Notes: generated from the sequence alone by a model not told the origin. A DNA stretch of 64,000 bases from Thermogemmatispora onikobensis (GCF_001748285.1 NZ_BDGT01000012.1:45800-109799); one strand, 5' to 3'. Shown: positions 33,446-43,408, numbered from the stretch's first letter. Program-made: numbers and translations.

Positions 33446-34174
33446 ATGGAGAAAAGGCGCTTCAAAGAGGAGAAAAGTGGAGAGAGAGTAGCGTACCACA
33501 TTACTATTCACGATATGCCTAGTAGTGAACGTCCGCGAGAGAGGCTGCTGCATTACGGGCCGCAAGCTCTCTCGACAGTCGAGCTACTGGCTATCGTGCT
33601 GCGCACGGGAACGAAGCGCAGTAATGTGGTAGAGCTGGCGGCCAAGCTGCTCGTGCTCTATGGTGGCCTGGGTGGTCTCATGGGGGCGGACCTGGCCAAG
33701 CTCTGCCATGAGCATGGGCTGGGTGCCGCCAAGGCGGCCCAGCTCAAAGCCGCGCTGGAGCTGGGCCGGCGTCTGCAGCTAGAGCAGCCGGAGGCTCGTT
33801 ATCGCATCACCTCGCCGGCGGATGCGGCCCGGCTGGTCATGATGGAGATGGCCTATCTGGAGCATGAAGAAATGTGGATTCTCTTACTAGATACCAAAAA
33901 TCAGGTGGTGGCGATCGAAAAACGTTACAAAGGGACGGTCAACAGCTCGGTCCTGCGCGCGGCGGAGGTCTTTCGTCCCGCGGTCCTGCGCAATTGCCCG
34001 AGCATTCTCATTTGCCATAATCATCCCAGCGGCGACCCGACGCCTTCCCCGGAGGACGTTGCCGTCACCGAGCAGCTGATCGCCGCTGGACGCCTCCTTG
34101 ACACCGAGCTGATCGACCATCTTGTAATCGGCAAGCAGCGCTATGTCAGTCTCAAAGAACAGCTCCGTTGGTAG
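33446..34174 (+). CDS. radC: RadC-family JAB-domain protein
   Basis: 242-aa member of the RadC/DUF2466 family. N-terminal helix-hairpin-helix region (RPRERLLHYGPQALSTVELL) and a C-terminal JAB/MPN metalloprotease-like domain with HNHPSGDPTPSPED, where the two His and the Asp would hold zinc. Despite the name, a direct role in repair is doubtful; the biochemical function is unknown. ATG 33446 is used; the nearest purine-rich ribosome site (GAAAGGA) is rather far upstream. Confidence 0.88.
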   Translation: MEKRRFKEEKSGERVAYHITIHDMPSSERPRERLLHYGPQALSTVELLAIVLRTGTKRSNVVELAAKLLVLYGGLGGLMGADLAKLCHEHGLGAAKAAQLKAALELGRRLQLEQPEARYRITSPADAARLVMMEMAYLEHEEMWILLLDTKNQVVAIEKRYKGTVNSSVLRAAEVFRPAVLRNCPSILICHNHPSGDPTPSPEDVAVTEQLIAAGRLLDTELIDHLVIGKQRYVSLKEQLRW

Positions 34175-34282
34175 TGCTGATTGAGTGACTTAAGCTGCAG
34201 GGAGGAGAGCAAGAGACAGAGAGGCAGAAAAAGCCGGCGTTGGAGGGAAGGAAATGACCCAGGCCAGAGGGAAGCGGACAAA

Positions 34283-34360
34283 ACGGCTGCGATGGGAGGG
34301 GGTCCTTCCTTCCTTCCTTGCCTTCATTGCTTCGGAGTGCTTCCCATCCATCGCAGCCGT
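34283..34360. terminator. Long inverted repeat between convergent radC and lon
   Basis: ACGGCTGCGAT (34283-34293) pairs with ATCGCAGCCGT (34350-34360), with a further GGGA/TCCC inside. The loop contains tandem TTCC repeats (34303-34319). Likely a shared bidirectional transcription end. Confidence 0.5.
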
Positions 34361-34380
34361 CTGGAAGCGTAAGAGCGCGC

Positions 34381-37230
34381 TCATGTGGCGCGGACGACGG
34401 CCTCCTCCGCGGCCTGTGGGCCGGTCTGGTCCTGGCTGCGGTCCTGGTCGCCCTCTTTCTTGCCCGAAATGCTCTCAGAGCGAGGAGCGGGCAGGCCACC
34501 CTCCAGGGCCACATCCAGCACCTGCTTGATATCATCGACAAAGACAAACTCCATCTGCTCACGCAGCTCGCGCGGCAGATCTTCCAGCAGATCCTGCTCG
34601 TTCTTGCGTGGCAGAATCACCGTGTGGATGCCGGAGCGGTAGGCGGCCAGCACCTTCTCCTTGACGCCGCCGATGGGCATCACGCGCCCGCGCAGCGTAA
34701 TCTCGCCCGTCATCGCCACATCCGAGCGCACCTTGCGCCCGCTGGCCAGAGAGACCAGGACCGTTGCCATCGTCACGCCCGCCGACGGTCCATCCTTGGG
34801 GATAGCTCCCGCGGGAACGTGGATGTGCACGGCCTGATTCTCGAAAACATTGTTGGGCAGACCCAGCGCGGCGGCGTTCGAGCGCACGTAACTGAGAGCC
34901 GCCATAGCTGACTCCTTCATCACATCGCCCAGTTGTCCTGTCAGGATCAGCTGACTCTCCTTGCTGGGCATCACTGCGGCCTCAACAAAGATGATCTCGC
35001 CGCCGACAGGGGTCCAGCTCAGGCCAGTAGCGATGCCGGGCCGGTCGATGCGCTCGGCGGCCTCCTCGAAGAAGCGCCAGCGGCCCAGATACTCGGTCAG
35101 CTGCTCCGTCGTGATATGGATCGGAGCCTGGCGCCCCTCAGCGATCTGGCGCGCAGCCTTGCGGCAGAGCGTCCCGATCTCCCGCTCCAGATTGCGCACG
35201 CCTGCCTCGCGCGTATAGCCGCGGATAATGTGGCGGATCACCTCATCGTCGACGATCAGCTCATCCGGGCGCAAACCGTTAGCCGCGATCTGCTTGGGCA
35301 GCAGATAATTGCGGGCGATATGCATCTTCTGTTCCTCGGTATAGCCCGAAAGCTCCAGGATCTCCATGCGGTCCCGCAGCGGCGCGGGGATCGGCTCCAG
35401 CGAGTTGGCCGTCGCGATGAAGAAGACCTTCGACAGATCGAAAGGCAGGTCCAGATAGTTATCGCGGAAATTGTAGTTTTGCTCTGGGTCAAGCACCTCC
35501 AGCAGAGCAGAAGAAGGGTCGCCGCGCCAATCGGCCCCGACCTTATCGACCTCGTCGAGCATAATCACTGGATCATTGGTTTCGACGCGACGCAGAGTCT
35601 GGATGATGCGCCCGGGCATGGCCCCGATATAGGTGCGACGGTGGCCGCGGATCTCGGCCTCGTCGCGGATGCCGCCCAGGGACATACGCGCGAACTTGCG
35701 TCCCAGAGCGCGAGCGATCGACTGGCCCAGGGAGGTCTTGCCGACGCCTGGTGGACCGACGAAGCAGAGGATTGGCTCACGGTTGAGCTGACGATTGGCC
35801 TCGCCCGAATGCAGCGGCTGCGTTGGGCGGCGCTTATCGGTCTCGCCCTCCGCCGCGGCCTCGGCGGCCTCCTCCTCGCGTCTGGCTCGCTCGGCCATGC
35901 GCTCCTCCTTCAGGCGGCGCACGGCCAGGTATTCCAGAATGCGCTCCTTGATCTTCTCCAGATCGTAGTGGTCCTCATCGAGGACCTGGCGCGCCTTCTG
36001 GACATCGATCGTCTGGCCAGTGCTCTTGCTCCAGGGGAGGCTGACCAGCAGCTCAAGGTAGGTGCGGATAATGCTGTACTCGGGCGAGACCGTGGGCAGC
36101 TTCTCCAGACGCGACAGCTCGCGGTTGGCCTCCTTGAGGGCCTCCTCGGGCATTTTGGCCTCTTCGATTTTGGCGCGCAGCTCATTGATGGTAGCCTGCT
36201 CTTCGCTCTCCTCGCCCAATTCACGCTGAATGGCCTTCAGCTGTTCGCGCAGGAGATACTCGCGCTGCATCTTATTCATCTCTTCCTGGGCCCGGCTCTG
36301 GATCTTGCGGCCCAGTTCGAAGATCTCCAGCTCGTGGGCGAGGAAGCTGCTCAGCTCCTTGAGTTTGGCGCGCACCGAGTCAAGCTCCAGCAGCTTCTGA
36401 CGGAGCTGCAGGTCCATCTGGACGAAGGTCGCGATCAGGTAGACCACCTGGCGCGGCTCTTCCAGGTTGAGGTTAGCGGCAGCGGCGGCCTCCGGCACAT
36501 TTTGGACCAGAGCGACCATGCGCTGGAAGTAGCTGACCACATTGCGCTTGATGGCCTCGGTCTCAGTGTCGTTCTCCTGGATGTCAGGTCGGAGGGTCAC
36601 ACGCGCCTTCAGGTAGGGCTTTTCCTGAACGAACTCGCCGATGGTCACACGCTCCAGCCCTTTGACAATGATATGGATCGTGCCATCGGGCATGCGAATC
36701 ATGCGTTCCACGCGCGAGACCGTACCGATCTTGAAGATGTCATCCGGCCCGGCCTGCTCGATTTCCGCCGATCGCTGAGCCACCAGTACGACCAGGCGAT
36801 TGCCCGGCATGATATCGTTGATCAAGCGAATCGAGCGCTCCTGACCAACCGCCAGCGGCTGCATGGCGAAAGGATAGACCACGACATCTTTCAGGGGAAG
36901 GACCGGCAGGATTTCAGGGATCGAGAGCCGCTCCTCGTCGTCGTCCTCCTCCCGCTCATCGTAGTAGTGGTGATGGTGGGAGCGTTCTTCGCGGGAGGGT
37001 TCGAGATCGTCATCGATCGCGCGCCGCTGACGCCGCCGCGGCTTCTGGCGTGTGGAGGGCGAGCTGGCAGTGGCCTCTCCTCGCCTGCCACGAGCCGGGC
37101 GCCGCCGCGCAGGAGCACTTTTCGCCTGAGTCTCCTCTTCGTCTTGTCTCTCCTGAACCTGTTCTTCCTCTTCTTCTTCTTCGACCGCCTGCTCAGGCAT
37201 AAGCCCGCGCTTCTTCTGATCCTTTTCCAT
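34381..37230 (-). CDS. lon: ATP-dependent protease Lon
   Basis: 949-aa cytoplasmic AAA+ Ser protease that degrades damaged and regulatory proteins. Lon substrate-binding N-domain begins at about residue 108 ([15 protein letters not shown]), Walker [10 protein letters not shown], Walker [10 protein letters not shown], and the catalytic Ser in [10 protein letters not shown] with the Lys further on ([10 protein letters not shown]). Unusual: a ~105-residue N-terminal leader of acidic and basic runs with a His/Tyr-rich patch, and a low-complexity tail after the protease domain, so it is ~140 residues longer than the usual protein. AGAAAGG upstream of ATG 37230. Follows hsp20 by 44 bp, so probably a heat-stress operon. 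Confidence 0.95.
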   Translation of the reverse strand: MEKDQKKRGLMPEQAVEEEEEEEQVQERQDEEETQAKSAPARRRPARGRRGEATASSPSTRQKPRRRQRRAIDDDLEPSREERSHHHHYYDEREEDDDEERLSIPEILPVLPLKDVVVYPFAMQPLAVGQERSIRLINDIMPGNRLVVLVAQRSAEIEQAGPDDIFKIGTVSRVERMIRMPDGTIHIIVKGLERVTIGEFVQEKPYLKARVTLRPDIQENDTETEAIKRNVVSYFQRMVALVQNVPEAAAAANLNLEEPRQVVYLIATFVQMDLQLRQKLLELDSVRAKLKELSSFLAHELEIFELGRKIQSRAQEEMNKMQREYLLREQLKAIQRELGEESEEQATINELRAKIEEAKMPEEALKEANRELSRLEKLPTVSPEYSIIRTYLELLVSLPWSKSTGQTIDVQKARQVLDEDHYDLEKIKERILEYLAVRRLKEERMAERARREEEAAEAAAEGETDKRRPTQPLHSGEANRQLNREPILCFVGPPGVGKTSLGQSIARALGRKFARMSLGGIRDEAEIRGHRRTYIGAMPGRIIQTLRRVETNDPVIMLDEVDKVGADWRGDPSSALLEVLDPEQNYNFRDNYLDLPFDLSKVFFIATANSLEPIPAPLRDRMEILELSGYTEEQKMHIARNYLLPKQIAANGLRPDELIVDDEVIRHIIRGYTREAGVRNLEREIGTLCRKAARQIAEGRQAPIHITTEQLTEYLGRWRFFEEAAERIDRPGIATGLSWTPVGGEIIFVEAAVMPSKESQLILTGQLGDVMKESAMAALSYVRSNAAALGLPNNVFENQAVHIHVPAGAIPKDGPSAGVTMATVLVSLASGRKVRSDVAMTGEITLRGRVMPIGGVKEKVLAAYRSGIHTVILPRKNEQDLLEDLPRELREQMEFVFVDDIKQVLDVALEGGLPAPRSESISGKKEGDQDRSQDQTGPQAAEEAVVRAT

Positions 37231-37274
37231 AAACCTTTCTCAGTCAGTAGTTCGTTCGGTTCATTCGCTAATTG

Positions 37275-37757
37275 CTACTTCTCCGTGGCACTCTGCCGAA
37301 CCTGGACGCGCTGAGGCTCGCTGCGGGTCGCGGGCAGCTTGGGCAACGTGACCCAGAGAAAACCATTTTCATAGCGTGCCGTCACTGCCTCGCGATCGAT
37401 AGGCGAGGGAATGAAGACCTCGACGCGAAAAGGTCCATAGCGGATCTGCGCCTCCTGATAGGAGAGGTTCTCGCGGTCCTCATTGTCATCTCGCCGCTCG
37501 CCGCTGACCACCAGCGCATCTTCGTAGAGTGTAACGTTAATCTCATCCTCTGACATTCCGGCAAGCTCTATCTTCACGACGACCTGCTCCGCCGATTCGC
37601 GTATATCAGCAGGAGGGCGCCAGACCTCCGAGTGTTGGAGAAGCGCCTGCTGGCTCTGCCAGAGAACTTCCTGCAACAACTGGCGATAGTGGCGTTGCAG
37701 TTGTTGCCCCGACCCATCGATATAGCGATAGGTCACCGAGCGGTAGCGCATCCGCAT
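37275..37757 (-). CDS. hsp20: Small heat-shock protein Hsp20
   Basis: 160-aa alpha-crystallin chaperone that holds unfolding proteins. N-terminal ~45 residues are Gln-rich helical, then the crystallin domain (ADIRESAEQVVVKIELAG... to ENGFLWVTLPKL, the family closing motif). CGAGGT precedes ATG 37757. Upstream of lon in the same direction. Confidence 0.92.
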   Translation of the reverse strand: MRMRYRSVTYRYIDGSGQQLQRHYRQLLQEVLWQSQQALLQHSEVWRPPADIRESAEQVVVKIELAGMSEDEINVTLYEDALVVSGERRDDNEDRENLSYQEAQIRYGPFRVEVFIPSPIDREAVTARYENGFLWVTLPKLPATRSEPQRVQVRQSATEK

Positions 37758-38239
37758 ACTGGTTACCTCGTTTCACTCTCCTCAAACGGATCGTGAGGCG
37801 TGACCTACATGCAACGTCCTTGCGTGTTAGTGACGACTGGTGGACGTCGTCAGGCTCTGTGTCGATTCCTGGCCGTCTGTCCCTTCGTCCAGCCGGTCGC
37901 CTGTCCTGGTCTGGCTCCCTCCATCCCGGGTTGGCTCTCGGTTTCGTGAAGTGCTCTCTCTCTGAGCTTGCGTGTCGCTGACTGGTCGGTTGCTGGTCTG
38001 CCTGCTAGAAGGGTCAAGCGAGCCAGGCAAACTGACGGTCAACCGCGAGCGAACTGGCAGGTTTGGCTCCGCCTCGCGCCTTGCCTGTCCTCGTCCCAGA
38101 GCAGGGAGCCTGGCTTTCTGCTTCGGCCCTGGCCTTACTCGCTCGCTCCCGTTGCCTTCTCCCTCCCTTCCCCCCTTCCTCCTTCCCTCTCCTGGTCACC
38201 GATGCTGCTGACTTGTTGGCTCGATACCTGCCGACCTGT

Positions 38240-38266
38240 TTGACTGACTGACTGACTGACTGACTG
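38240..38266. repeat. (TGAC)n tetranucleotide repeat
   Basis: Six to seven uninterrupted TGAC units; likely slippage-prone. Not within a gene. Confidence 0.85.
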
Positions 38267-38301
38267 CTTGTTTGATTGATGCCCCACCTGTCTGCCTGAT
38301 T

Positions 38302-38334
38302 GGCTGGCCTGGCCTGGCCTGGCTGGCTGGCTGA
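38302..38334. repeat. GGCT/GGCCT simple repeat
   Basis: Interleaved GGCT and GGCCT units. A similar GGCCT tract lies at 57776-57797. Confidence 0.7.
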
Positions 38335-38455
38335 GCATCCCGCCCGGCCCCTGGTTGTTATAATCTGCTCTGCGATCCTATCTCTCGGGCGAGGAAGATG
38401 GAGAGGGGAAGAGCGAAGATGTCCCGTTCAGCCCCGTAGACGCTACTCATGCTGA

Positions 38456-38662
38456 CTACAGCAGAGGAAGATCTTTTTCGCCGCTGGCCAGCGCCTTCTG
38501 ACACTCCGGGCAGAGGTATTCATATTCTGAATGGCTCTCTGAGAGGACGTCGCTCTGGATGATGCGCGCGTAGCGCAGACGTGTTGCCTTATTACACCTG
38601 GAGCAGTTGACATATGTATCCGATATTGCAGTCCTTCTGGTCCCAAGGATGTCTTCCTGCAT
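38456..38662 (-). CDS. Small zinc-ribbon-like protein
   Basis: 68-aa protein with two CxxC knuckles (CSRC and CPEC, 33 residues apart by Cys spacing), the layout of a zinc ribbon. No other domain. ATG 38662 is used; a longer frame begins with TTG at 38692, and neither has a strong ribosome site. Function unknown; could bind nucleic acid or another protein. Real gene status is moderately likely because the Cys pairs are spaced as in zinc ribbons. Confidence 0.45.
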   Translation of the reverse strand: MQEDILGTRRTAISDTYVNCSRCNKATRLRYARIIQSDVLSESHSEYEYLCPECQKALASGEKDLPLL

Positions 38663-39060
38663 GACCGACACATGCCTTTCTTTCTGCTTCAAAGGTCACA
38701 ATCACCCGGTAGCAGCGTGGGCCAGGGCTGCGTGGCGCACAGCTGTCGGCTTGGCTCTGCGCTCTTGGCCTGACCCCCTCACGGGAGCGGAGTGTGTGCG
38801 TATGGGCAGGCGTGCCTTCCCATCTGCAGGCCAGGGCAGTCGTTCTGGCCGCCTGGCCTTTTTGATTATGGCATGCGGGCGCGAAAATTGCAAGGTGGTT
38901 TGACGTCTTCATGGCGATATGCTACTATGTCTCTTAGGCTTCATTTATTTTTCGTGCGTTTTCAAAAGGTTAGCAGGCAACTCAGCAGCTATCAGGCGCG
39001 TCTTTCCTGGTTGGTTAGCCGGGCGCGGCCAGCGCCCTGATATGAATAGAGGGCACTCCC
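38663..39060. other. Intergenic region
   Basis: No gene or repeat recognised. Presumably holds the promoter of the plus-strand gene at 39061. Confidence 0.35.
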
Positions 39061-39648
39061 ATGATCGCGCGAAAACTCTCTCAATGGCTGGCTCGATTGT
39101 TTGCATGGTGGCCCGGGAGAAAACGGCGCTCCCAGATGGTGGCGGCGGAAGCGAGTGGGGCCTCCAGCGCTCACGCACTGACGCCGCGTCAGCCTCCGTT
39201 GCCGGGCACGCCCACCTCCACTTCGCCGTCGGCGCCGGCCAGTGGTTTGGCCTCGCAAGCCGGTCCTTCGTCTCGCTACTCGTTCCTTCTTGAGGGCCAG
39301 GATCTCTTCTTGCCGCCGAAGCTGACAGCTCCGCCCGGTGCGCTCGGTGGGTTGCCGTCTCTTGATTATAGCCTGTACGGTTTCCCCTCTCCTCTGGCTG
39401 ATCCTCATCGCTCCCTGAGCGAGCGTCTTCGGTGGATCTGGGAGAACGATCCCTTCTCCTCCGGTGAGGTCTCAGCAGAGGAGGAGACTCAGACGGGGGC
39501 AGAGGGCGGTGAGCTGGGCGACTCCTCTCCTGCTGCCCTCCTCCAGCAGCGCCGTCTGGAGTTCCTGCGCTATCTGGTGAAGCGCGGCCTTGTGAACGAG
39601 GGCTTTGATCAGGAGAATCTCCCCGAACAGTATCGTGGTCTTCCCTGA
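39061..39648 (+). CDS. Hypothetical protein
   Basis: 195-aa protein I do not recognise. Basic, aromatic N-terminus (LSQWLARLFAWWPGRKRRS), a long Ala/Pro/Ser-rich stretch (about residues 28-75), a short ordered middle (RYSFLLEGQDLFLPPK), an acidic stretch, and an amphipathic C-terminal helix RRLEFLRYLVKRGLVNEGF. Could bind the membrane through its N-terminus. Isolated. Confidence 0.5.
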   Translation: MIARKLSQWLARLFAWWPGRKRRSQMVAAEASGASSAHALTPRQPPLPGTPTSTSPSAPASGLASQAGPSSRYSFLLEGQDLFLPPKLTAPPGALGGLPSLDYSLYGFPSPLADPHRSLSERLRWIWENDPFSSGEVSAEEETQTGAEGGELGDSSPAALLQQRRLEFLRYLVKRGLVNEGFDQENLPEQYRGLP

Positions 39649-40224
39649 GCCGGGCCGGGCCTGCCTGCTCTTGCCAGGGAAAGTGCGGGTACCTGTTCCT
39701 CCCTCTCTGCACCAGGTGTTGCAGGGTGGCAGAGTGTGGTGATTGGTGATCTGGGCCTGGCTCGCCGGCCCGGCAAGGGTGCTGTTTGCCCGCGCCGCAG
39801 GGGCCAGCGGAAGGAGAAGATGGTCTGAATTGCGCTGGTAGTCCTCTTCTCTTCTCCTCCGCAGAGTCTCAGGCTGCTCTTTGCTGGTCCAGTCCAGTTG
39901 AGCTGCGGGGCTCGATGGGCGCTCTTTTTCCTCTCCAGCCAGGGGTGGCAGACTGCTGGACTCCAGATTCTGGCTGCTACTCTACGCTTGCTGATGATAC
40001 TGGTGAGATGGCGGAGGCTGGCGCCGCGCGGCGAGCACGCGGCTGGCGCAGATGGTCTGCCAGGTGGTGAGTGGGTAGCAGGACAGCAGGGCTGCAGGAT
40101 GGCACATGAGTAAGCGAGCGATCGCTTTGTCAGCTGTCGGAGAGCAGAGGTCTGCGATCAAGATCGGACGGACCTCGCTCCCTGGGTTGGCGGCGTGGCA
40201 AAGCGGTCGCGTGCTTCTTTCGGC
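39649..40224. other. ~575-bp intergenic region
   Basis: Nothing supported. Several short open frames (for example 39786-40070) lack ribosome sites and family resemblance. Confidence 0.35.
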
Positions 40225-40683
40225 TTAGTCTTCGATGGCTGTCTCGCTGAGGCGCAGGACCAGGCGACAGAAATGGAGCATCGCCGCGGCGAACTCGAGA
40301 TAGGTCTCATCGCTGGGTGCAGCGTGTGGACCAGGTGAGGCGCGTCGGCGTAAGGCCCGGAGCACAACCATGACGTCTTCCTTCAAGGAGGCATCGAGAT
40401 CCCCGCTCTGCATCAGACGGATGACCTGGGCCACAATGGAGTCGACTTCACGGCGCATCAGGCGCAGTTCTGTTAGCCAGGCATCCTCGTCGGCGGGTGG
40501 GGGAGCATCGTCGTCCCATGTGGGGACCGGCAGGGTCTTGCTCTCCTCATTGTCCTGTCTGACCTCGCTGTAGCTCGCACGTTGGTTGGCCTGGAGGTGA
40601 GTATGGGAGTCCAATGCTGCGCCTTCGAGCGTTACCCCCAGCTCACGCAGTAGCTCGGCTAGTTCTTGTTCCCAGCCAGCCAT
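40225..40683 (-). CDS. Hypothetical protein with EQxLxxLLxxLGVTLE N-terminus
   Basis: 152-aa protein of unknown function. A perfect AAGGAGGTG precedes ATG 40683, so the gene and start are secure; the open frame continues upstream only through a simple repeat. Starts with an amphipathic helix EQELAELLRELGVTLEG closely resembling the N-terminus of the protein at 43409-43858. Then an acidic/Pro-rich linker and a helical C-terminal half (LRLMRREVDSIVAQVIRLM... FAAAMLHFCRLVLRL). Confidence 0.65.
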   Translation of the reverse strand: MAGWEQELAELLRELGVTLEGAALDSHTHLQANQRASYSEVRQDNEESKTLPVPTWDDDAPPPADEDAWLTELRLMRREVDSIVAQVIRLMQSGDLDASLKEDVMVVLRALRRRASPGPHAAPSDETYLEFAAAMLHFCRLVLRLSETAIED

Positions 40684-40773
40684 GGGACACCTCCTTCTGA
40701 AATAACCGCCAGGACGTCCTTGACACAACCAAAGTGTAGCACAGTGTATCACCCCTGTAAATGGGTTGAATGG

Positions 40774-40838
40774 GCTGAGGCGCTGAGGTGCTGAGACACT
40801 GAGGCGCTGAGGTGCTGAGGCACTGAGGCACTGAGAGA
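40774..40838. repeat. Tandem 9-bp repeat CTGAGGYRC
   Basis: About seven degenerate 9-bp units (CTGAGGCGC, CTGAGGTGC, CTGAGACAC and so on), 90-155 bp upstream of the gene at 40225-40683. Confidence 0.8.
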
Positions 40839-40975
40839 CGGAAGAGAGTTGCGAGCCGTGCCGGGGTGGGCGGAGCCTGCTTCGAGACTTGAGAGGCAGC
40901 AGCGGAAGATGGTGGGGGAGAGGTGAGGAAGGCAACGGCTGGCTGGCTGGCGAAACTGTGGAAGAAGAGCAGGCT

Positions 40976-41040
40976 GGCGCCGGGTTCGCTTCGTCCCTGG
41001 CTCGGAAGGAGGGAAGAAGGGAGGAGGGGAACCCGGCGCC
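40976..41040 (-). terminator. Strong inverted repeat after menA
   Basis: Perfect 12-bp arms GGCGCCGGGTTC (40976-40987) and GAACCCGGCGCC (41029-41040), starting 9 bp past the menA stop. No T-run, so termination may be factor-assisted or the stem may protect the 3' end. Confidence 0.55.
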
Positions 41041-41049
41041 CGGACCGGC

Positions 41050-42309
41050 TCAGGGCAAGGCCAGAGAAGGCACCTGGGGGAGAATGGGCAGGATCGCGGA
41101 AAGGAGCAGGGCCACGACGAGCAGGGCGACAAACCAGGCCTCTAACTTGAGCATGTCACGGAGAACAAGATGGAGGCCGGAAGCAAGATCGGTGCGCAGG
41201 ATACCGCTCACTACAACAACCAGGATCGGCAAGGTCCAGAGGGCGATGAGAACCAGGTGAGGCGCGTTGTGAGGGAGACCGATGAGGAGCAGGACAAGAT
41301 AGGCGCCTCCCAGGAGGGCCAGGAAGAGGGTCCGGTTAAGACCAAGGCCCAGGGTGTTGGCCAGGGTGTGCTTGCCGGCCTGGGCATCGTCCTCAACGTC
41401 GCGCATGTCGTTGACGTGTACGAAGGCGGCGGCCAACAGACCCGGCATCAGGCTGTAGAGAAGAGCCTCGCTGTTAAGCTGGGCCTGCTGCAGGTAGTAG
41501 GCTCCCAGGGTGATGAGTGGACCATAGATACAGAAGGCGACCGGCAGGCCGAGCATGAGTGAGGAGAGGGCTCGCTTCGTGGCGCTGTAGAAGTAGGCGG
41601 CCAGCAACCCCAGCAGACCGAAGAGGAGCAGCGCCCAGCCAGAGGCGAGGGCGAGCAGCAGGCCCAGCAGCGCGCCACCAGCCAGAAGGACCAGGCCAAG
41701 GACCAGGACGCGCGTGGGCTTGATTAAACCTTGCTGGATGAGCTTACCCGGCCCCAGGGTGTTGCTGGTGTCGATCCCGCGCAAGTAGTCGTAGTAGTCA
41801 TTGATGAGATTGGCCCCAAGCTGCAGGAGCACTACAGCCAGCAATCCCAGCAGGAGACGCTGGGGATGCCATTGCCCCAGCCCTAAAAGCCCACGCAGGC
41901 TAAGAATGTGCGCCAACGCGAGAACGCCGCCCAGCAGGAACGGCATGACGCACAGGACGAGATAATGGGGACGCATGCCTTCCCACCAGAGGCGCAACCA
42001 CTCGCTGACACTGCGCCGATACTCCGCCGGCTGCGCCACCAACGGGGTCGGCGTGCTGACCGCTTCGCCAGCTTCGACCGAGTGCACCGAGACCTCGGGC
42101 TGCAGGGTGCTGAGGGTCTGTAGCGACCCCAGGGGAATGGTGGGAACCTCTTCTGCCTGCACCGACTCGGCAGTCACGATCTGTGAACTGGCTTTGACTT
42201 CGTTCTCGCGTTGTTTCCCTTTGCCATTGCTGATAGAATCGCTATGCTGCTCTGCAGTCTCTAGCTCTTTTGCAGGCTGCTCTTTGTTCGTAAGCTCTTG
42301 CTGCGACAT
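41050..42309 (-). CDS. menA: 1,4-dihydroxy-2-naphthoate polyprenyltransferase
   Basis: 419-aa UbiA-family membrane enzyme. It joins a polyprenyl chain to 1,4-dihydroxy-2-naphthoate in menaquinone synthesis, supplying the quinone that complex I of this window reduces. Both Mg-pyrophosphate motifs are visible: NDYYDYLRGID and DMRDVEDDAQAG. Eight or nine membrane segments follow residue ~125. Odd: the first ~115 residues are a polar Glu/Gln/Ser/Thr-rich leader not found in the usual ~300-aa enzyme. AAAGGGGGG before ATG 42309; internal starts are possible. Confidence 0.88.
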   Translation of the reverse strand: MSQQELTNKEQPAKELETAEQHSDSISNGKGKQRENEVKASSQIVTAESVQAEEVPTIPLGSLQTLSTLQPEVSVHSVEAGEAVSTPTPLVAQPAEYRRSVSEWLRLWWEGMRPHYLVLCVMPFLLGGVLALAHILSLRGLLGLGQWHPQRLLLGLLAVVLLQLGANLINDYYDYLRGIDTSNTLGPGKLIQQGLIKPTRVLVLGLVLLAGGALLGLLLALASGWALLLFGLLGLLAAYFYSATKRALSSLMLGLPVAFCIYGPLITLGAYYLQQAQLNSEALLYSLMPGLLAAAFVHVNDMRDVEDDAQAGKHTLANTLGLGLNRTLFLALLGGAYLVLLLIGLPHNAPHLVLIALWTLPILVVVVSGILRTDLASGLHLVLRDMLKLEAWFVALLVVALLLSAILPILPQVPSLALP

Positions 42310-42536
42310 ATGCCCCCCTTTTGCTGCGCACGTGCCACTGGCTCCGGCGGCGCACCATCGGGTCTCTTATTAATATGAAGAAAAAGACAGAAAGACGATA
42401 GACGATAACAGCTGCTATAGAAGATGGCTGCTCTCGGTCTGGCTGCTCAGTTGCTGTAGGCGGAAAGGCGGCCTGCAAGCTGAGCCGGTGACGCCTTCGT
42501 CACTGTTAGTATACAACCTGCCGGCCAATCGGCACA

Positions 42537-43190
42537 TCACGAAGGTGTCGTCCCGTTCTTGTGGAGCGCGACCAATAGCTCGCTGATCTTTCCCTCAAGC
42601 TGCGCCTGTCGCACTGCGACGGTGAGGTCGCCGCGCGTCTTCTCTAAGATCGCGCGTGCGGTGTCGGTGGTACGGCGCAGGCCACCGGTGATGGCATCGG
42701 GGAAGTCGATGGTGATCAGCAGGGCGTAGATGTCGTCCATGTGCTGCAGGAGCTGCTCACATTCGGCAAGCCAGCCGTGGCGCAGGCGATCCAGGACGTA
42801 GCGCCGCAGCTCCCCGACGGCCTCTCCCAGGCCATTGAGATAGGGCGCCCAATCGATCTTGAGGCTCTGCGGATGGGGCAAGGCTCTCCCCTGGACCAGG
42901 GCCAGGAAGGCCGCGGCCTCGGCATATTCTTTCTGGGCATCCTGGACGAAGCCGGCGTAGAAGACATCCGGTTGCTCTCGCAGATCCGTGCCGATCTGGG
43001 CGAGTAGCTCCGCCGCCCTGGCAAGCAGCTCCTCGGCAGCGGCAAATTCCCGCCGGTGGGCCGCACGGATGCTGTTGGCGCAGTAGCGGATCAAGGTGCG
43101 CGCACGCGGCAGCGCTTGCTCACGCGCGGTGTTTTTCTGGCTGAGATAGTTGAGCGCTTCTTGACCAAGGGTCTCAAGGTTCTCTATCAT
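42537..43190 (-). CDS. Translin family protein
   Basis: 217-aa all-helical protein resembling translin/TRAX, the subunits of the eukaryotic RNase C3PO; archaeal and some bacterial relatives form RNA-binding or RNA-cleaving octamers. Supporting blocks: RAAHRREFAAAEELLARA, DVFYAGFVQDAQKEYAEAAAFL, MDDIYALLITIDFPDAITGGLRRTTD, and RGDLTVAVRQ. The Glu residues of QKEYAEA and the Asp of RGDLT fall where TRAX has its catalytic acids, so it may be an RNase; inferred. ATG 43190 is preferred, with AAAGGG ahead. Single gene. Confidence 0.75.
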   Translation of the reverse strand: MIENLETLGQEALNYLSQKNTAREQALPRARTLIRYCANSIRAAHRREFAAAEELLARAAELLAQIGTDLREQPDVFYAGFVQDAQKEYAEAAAFLALVQGRALPHPQSLKIDWAPYLNGLGEAVGELRRYVLDRLRHGWLAECEQLLQHMDDIYALLITIDFPDAITGGLRRTTDTARAILEKTRGDLTVAVRQAQLEGKISELLVALHKNGTTPS

Positions 43191-43408
43191 GGCGTTTCCC
43201 TTTGCAGACCTCTTTTCGAATATTGCCAGTGTACCATAGATCGATATGCCTGGCATCTTCTCGTGGTTGCAGAGAGCAAAAAATCCCACTCGTCCAGCCT
43301 CTGCGGCCAGGCGAGTGGGCTGCTGTCTCAGGCGACGATGCTCGGTCTGCTCTGCCGCCGCCGCTCCAACCAGGGCGCGCGGGCCTGCCGTCTCCGCTCC
43401 GTCGCTGC

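Larger units (their letters stand above)
37758..38455. other. ~700-bp intergenic region with simple repeats
   Basis: No gene seen. Contains the inverted repeat TGACGAC-N8-GTCGTCA (37831-37852), 74-95 bp upstream of hsp20 and a candidate operator for it; a (TGAC)n tract at 38240-38266; and a GGCT/GGCCT-rich tract at 38302-38334. These runs make open frames in all phases. Confidence 0.5.

Noticed and set aside
34933..37314. 793-codon open frame on the plus strand opposite lon
   Set aside because: Antisense to a clear Lon gene; composition follows the mirrored codon pattern of a GC-rich gene, with no ribosome site or domain.
38443..38673. Alternative 76-codon frame over the zinc-ribbon gene
   Set aside because: Overlaps in another phase and lacks the paired Cys knuckles.
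39786..40070. 94-codon frame in the 39.6-40.2 kb gap
   Set aside because: No ribosome site, no recognisable content and biased composition like other spurious frames.
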